From the NCBI GenBank assembly GCA_045540295.1, contig JAZQGY010000016.1:1-34464 (forward strand): 34,464 bases of DNA. Direction: 5' to 3'. The notes below the pieces were generated by a model, which saw only the letters and a program-made list of their open reading frames with translations, searched no databases and had not been told where the DNA came from. The DNA is from SIG452 sp045540295 (GTDB lineage Bacteria > Bacillota > Clostridia > UMGS1840). This document shows positions 31,745-34,464 of this stretch, one piece after another (position 1 is the first letter of the stretch; each line of letters begins with the position of its first letter). The position numbers and the translations under genes are program-made.

Positions 31745-33649
31745 ATGAAAAAGCATGTAAAGAACATAGGCTTTTATGCCTTGTTGTTTGTGGTGTTTAT
31801 GGTAGTGCTGTCGGTGTTAACCGCAGGACCAACCGTGGATACTATCAATTATTCCGATTTTGTGAATTCCTTTAAAGCCGGAGAAATCCGTTCCATGGAT
31901 TATCACCTGGGTGAAAACCGTATTGAAGGGATTCGGAATATCAAAGGACACGAAAAACGCTTTGAGGTTATCATTCCCAGTCTGGACACTTTGAACCAGG
32001 ATGTGGGGGTGGAAATTTCCAAGTCGATGACGGCCACCGAAGGCGATAAATTGACCTATAAGGTGATTCAGCCTCAGGAGGCACCCTGGTGGTTTGCATT
32101 GATTTCTCCCTTGGGACTGATTATCATTGCCATTTTATTCTGGGTGTTCTTCCTGCGTCAGGCAAATGGCGGCGGCGGGGCAATGGCATTCGGCAAGAGC
32201 AAAGCAAAAATGACAGACCCATCAAAAACCACAGTTACCTTTATGGATGTGGCGGGAGCAGACGAAGAAAAAGAAGAATTAAAGGAAGTTGTAGATTTCT
32301 TAAAAAATCCTGAAAAATATCACGCTATCGGTGCGAGAATCCCCAAAGGTTTACTGCTTGTGGGACCTCCGGGTACCGGTAAAACTCTGCTTGCCAAGGC
32401 TTGTGCAGGAGAAGCAGGTGTTCCTTTCTTCTCCATCAGCGGTTCTGACTTTGTGGAAATGTTTGTGGGCGTGGGTGCATCCCGTGTAAGAGACTTGTTT
32501 GAAAACGCCAAAAAAGCGGCACCCTGTATTATTTTTATTGATGAAATTGATGCTGTTGGCCGTCACAGAGGTGCAGGCTTAGGCGGTGGACACGATGAAC
32601 GTGAACAGACCTTAAACCAGTTATTGGTTGAAATGGACGGTTTCACTGAAAATCAGAATATTATCATTATTGCTGCAACGAACCGTCCCGACATTTTAGA
32701 TCCGGCACTGCTTCGTCCCGGCAGATTTGACCGCCAGCTGGTGGTAAACTATCCCGATGTAAAAGGCAGGGAAGAAATTTTAAGAGTTCATGCAAGAAAG
32801 AAACCCTTAGCAGCGGATGTAGACTTAGCGGTAATTGCAAAAACCACTGCAGGCTTCACCGGTGCAGACTTGGAAAATCTATTAAACGAAAGTGCACTGT
32901 TAGCAGCCCGTCAGCAGAAAACCAAAATCAATATGCAGGATGTTTCCGAAGCAATGATTAAGGTGATTGCAGGACCGGAAAAGAAATCCAAAAAGGCAAG
33001 TGAAAAGGAAAAGAAACTGACCGCTTATCATGAAGCAGGTCATGCTATTGTGACCAAATTGCTGCCCAATCAGGACCCGGTACATCAGATTTCCATTATT
33101 CCCAGAGGTCGTGCAGGCGGTTACACCCTGTCTCTGCCCAGCGAGGACAAAATGTATGCTTCCAAAGTGGGTATGATGGAAGAAATTGTGGTATTATTGG
33201 GTGGTCGTGTGGCAGAAAAACTGGTACTGGATGATATTTCTACCGGAGCTTCCAACGATATTCAGCGTGCAACCAAAATTGCCCGTGAAATGATTACCAA
33301 ATACGGTATGAGCGAAAAACTTGGTCCCATCTGCTTTGGCAGTGAGCAGGACGAAGTGTTCATCGGGAAAGATTTCGGTCAGACCAGAAACTATTCCGAA
33401 CAGGTTGCTGCAGTGATTGATGAAGAAATTAAAGCAGTGATTGACAGCTGTTATAACCGTTGTCAGGACTTGCTTTCCGACAATATGGAATTGCTCCATG
33501 CGTTGTCTGACTTGTTATTGGAAAAAGAAAAGGTGGAAGGCGACGAATTCTTAGCCCTTTACAATAAAATGAAGGGTATCGAAGAACCTGTTTTGGAAGA
33601 ATCTGCTATGGAAGAACCTGTGGATGAGGCACAAGATGGCAACGAATAA
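31745..33649 (+). CDS. ftsH: ATP-dependent zinc metalloprotease FtsH
   Basis: FtsH is a membrane-anchored AAA+ protease for membrane-protein quality control and unstable regulators. The 634 residues run as follows: first membrane helix at about 8-28, extracytoplasmic domain, second helix at about 116-137, Walker A GPPGTGKT at 207-214, Walker B IIFIDEIDA at 262-270, the second region of homology (ATNRPDILDPALLRPGRFDR, residues 311-330), and the zinc site HEAGH at 429-433. The C-terminal tail is acidic. GCAGGAGG lies six bases ahead of the ATG. It overlaps the following RNase H gene by 14 bases. Confidence 0.97.
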   Translation: MKKHVKNIGFYALLFVVFMVVLSVLTAGPTVDTINYSDFVNSFKAGEIRSMDYHLGENRIEGIRNIKGHEKRFEVIIPSLDTLNQDVGVEISKSMTATEGDKLTYKVIQPQEAPWWFALISPLGLIIIAILFWVFFLRQANGGGGAMAFGKSKAKMTDPSKTTVTFMDVAGADEEKEELKEVVDFLKNPEKYHAIGARIPKGLLLVGPPGTGKTLLAKACAGEAGVPFFSISGSDFVEMFVGVGASRVRDLFENAKKAAPCIIFIDEIDAVGRHRGAGLGGGHDEREQTLNQLLVEMDGFTENQNIIIIAATNRPDILDPALLRPGRFDRQLVVNYPDVKGREEILRVHARKKPLAADVDLAVIAKTTAGFTGADLENLLNESALLAARQQKTKINMQDVSEAMIKVIAGPEKKSKKASEKEKKLTAYHEAGHAIVTKLLPNQDPVHQISIIPRGRAGGYTLSLPSEDKMYASKVGMMEEIVVLLGGRVAEKLVLDDISTGASNDIQRATKIAREMITKYGMSEKLGPICFGSEQDEVFIGKDFGQTRNYSEQVAAVIDEEIKAVIDSCYNRCQDLLSDNMELLHALSDLLLEKEKVEGDEFLALYNKMKGIEEPVLEESAMEEPVDEAQDGNE

Positions 33650-34253
33650 GAAAAAGTTCTATGCTGTAAAAGTTGGTGCAGTCCCCGGAATCTATGAGTC
33701 CTGGACAGAATGTGAACCCTTAATCAAAGGCTTTCCCGGTGCAGCATATAAAAGTTTTCCGACCAAAGAGGAAGCTGAGTACTATCTTACGGGAAAAACT
33801 CCCCAAACGGAAGAATTACCACCCGAAGGAACACTTTATGCCTATGTAGACGGAAGCTATAACATTGAAAGCGGATTCTATGGCTACGGCGTGGTTTTGA
33901 TTTTTCCCGACGGGCATACCGAGGAACAGTCCGGCGGCGACAAAAAGGAAGAAGTGGCAACGATGCGAAATGTTGCCGGAGAATTAAAAGGCGCTATGCT
34001 TGCTATGCAGTATGCGGTGAACCACGGCTTTTCCAAAGTAAAGATTTTTCACGATTACGAAGGGATTGCCAAATGGGCAAAGGGAGAATGGAAAACCAAC
34101 CTGGATGCTACTGCTGCTTATCGTGAATTTGCCTGGATGATTGGATCCAAAATCAAAGTGGACTTTCAGAAAGTGGATGCCCATACCGGCGTTTTTTATA
34201 ACGAAAGAGCTGATATTTTAGCAAAACTTGGTGCCGGCATTATAGAAGAATAA
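33636..34253 (+). CDS. rnhA: RNase H1 with N-terminal hybrid-binding (viroplasmin-like) domain
   Basis: This protein cuts the RNA of RNA-DNA hybrids. Its 205 residues split into two parts. Residues 1-52 are the caulimovirus viroplasmin-like hybrid-binding domain, with KFYAVKVG, GIYESWTEC and GFPGAAYKSFPTKEEA. An RNase H domain starts at about residue 66, with likely catalytic residues Asp72 (YVDGSYN), Glu116 (GELKGA), Asp140 (FHDYEG) and Asp193 (NERADILA). ATG at 33636 has GAGG six bases ahead; an ATG at 33624 would add four residues and is less likely. It overlaps the end of ftsH by 14 bases, so it is coupled to it, an unusual partner. A terminator follows directly. Confidence 0.93.
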   Translation: MATNKKKFYAVKVGAVPGIYESWTECEPLIKGFPGAAYKSFPTKEEAEYYLTGKTPQTEELPPEGTLYAYVDGSYNIESGFYGYGVVLIFPDGHTEEQSGGDKKEEVATMRNVAGELKGAMLAMQYAVNHGFSKVKIFHDYEGIAKWAKGEWKTNLDATAAYREFAWMIGSKIKVDFQKVDAHTGVFYNERADILAKLGAGIIEE

Positions 34254-34256
34254 CTG

Positions 34257-34300
34257 AAAAATGACAATATTTGGTTGGCAAGTATTGTCATTTTCTTTTT
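34257..34300 (+). terminator. Terminator after the RNase H gene
   Basis: AAAATGACAATA (34258-34269) pairs with TATTGTCATTTT (34283-34294) across a 13-base loop, followed by CTTTTT. It would end the transcript that includes ftsH. The right arm contains the -35-like TTGTCA. Confidence 0.85.
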
Positions 34301-34313
34301 GTTATGTTATAAT
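34285..34313 (+). promoter_or_regulatory. Promoter-like sequence inside the terminator
   Basis: TTGTCA (34285-34290) and TATAAT (34308-34313) are 17 bases apart. It points into the hairpin array and may drive it or the next gene beyond the window. The -35 element is part of the terminator stem. Confidence 0.5.
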
Positions 34314-34457
34314 GATTTCATCGAAGATGAAATCAATGAATTGCCTTCGTCATGAATTGAAATCTGCGATTTCATGAATTGAGCCTTGCGGCTCATGAAT
34401 TGCACTTCGTGCATTATATAGGCAATTCAATTCATGTTGCGGTAGCAACAATTCATG
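34313..34457. repeat. Array of mini-hairpins joined by a CATGAATTG linker
   Basis: A perfect 10-base-pair hairpin (TGATTTCATC/GATGAAATCA, 34313-34335) is followed by CATGAATTG words at 34351, 34373 and 34394 (a near copy at 34335). The inverted word CAATTCATG lies at 34428 and 34449. Between the words sit hairpins of different sequence: GAAATC/GATTTC (34359-34373), GAGCC/GGCTC (34381-34394), TGCAC/GTGCA (34401-34413) and TGTTGC/GCAACA (34435-34450). Stems vary while linkers are constant. It has no coding frame, continues to the window edge, and may fold further because the linkers occur in both orientations. Confidence 0.8.
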
Positions 34458-34464
34458 GCTTTAG

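Noticed and set aside
34335..34457. CRISPR-like periodic repeat
   Set aside because: The repeated word is only nine bases, occurs in both orientations, and the intervening pieces are themselves palindromes of 11-14 bases. No cas gene is nearby.

Overview
The window looks like chromosomal DNA of an uncultured member of the Bacillota, class Clostridia, probably a gut lineage. The basis is gene content and order: uppS-cdsA-dxr-rseP-ispG in one run, rpmH-rnpA-yidD-yidC-jag, gdpP-rplI-dnaB, tilS-hpt-ftsH and lepA-hemW. In addition there is AT-leaning sequence, strong AGGAGG-type ribosome binding sites, textbook sigma-A promoters with 17-base spacers, and use of the MEP isoprenoid pathway. This is inferred from sequence memory without a database search; genus and species cannot be named.

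Layout. 2-1552: the C-terminal 516 residues of a secreted, repeat-containing surface protein cut by the window edge. 1561-1676: three successive hairpins that separate it from the convergent ymdB. 2498-2580: a palindromic intergenic repeat. 2639-2714: tRNA-Lys(CTT) on the minus strand with its own promoter. 2826-4622: a Na/Pi cotransporter with a PhoU-like tail, divergent from the next block. 4974-11091: a plus-strand run for undecaprenyl phosphate (uppS), phospholipid (cdsA), intramembrane proteolysis (rseP), isoprenoid precursors (dxr, ispG) and tyrosyl-tRNA (tyrS). 11183-15385: an EEP-fold hydrolase, a CtpE-like P-type ATPase and a cysteine desulfurase, closely packed. 15394-18129: promoter, rpmH (44 codons), rnpA, yidD, yidC and jag, which handle ribosome and RNase P supply and membrane protein insertion. 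18172-18520: tRNA-Thr(CGT), whose 3' end, terminator and flank are duplicated as a perfect 98-base direct repeat. 18711-19988: a Gfo/Idh/MocA oxidoreductase. 22693-20047 (minus): argD-argF-GNAT behind a promoter that carries an ARG-box-like operator in its spacer. 22810-25903: lepA and hemW. 25969-34253: gdpP, rplI, dnaB, tilS, hpt, ftsH and an RNase H, several overlapping or almost touching. 34257-34457: a terminator, a promoter-like signal inside it, and a striking array of small hairpins joined by a 9-base linker.

The window is mostly housekeeping. I find no defence system, CRISPR array, prophage, transposase or clear new multi-gene system. The parts least explained by known families are non-coding: the duplicated tRNA-Thr 3' end, the hairpin array at the right edge and its relative near 2.5 kb, and the tight overlap of operators with the arg promoter. 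Genes that normally sit next to the replication origin are here in two blocks without dnaA, mnmE, mnmG or any DnaA-box cluster, so the usual origin neighbourhood appears to be rearranged.
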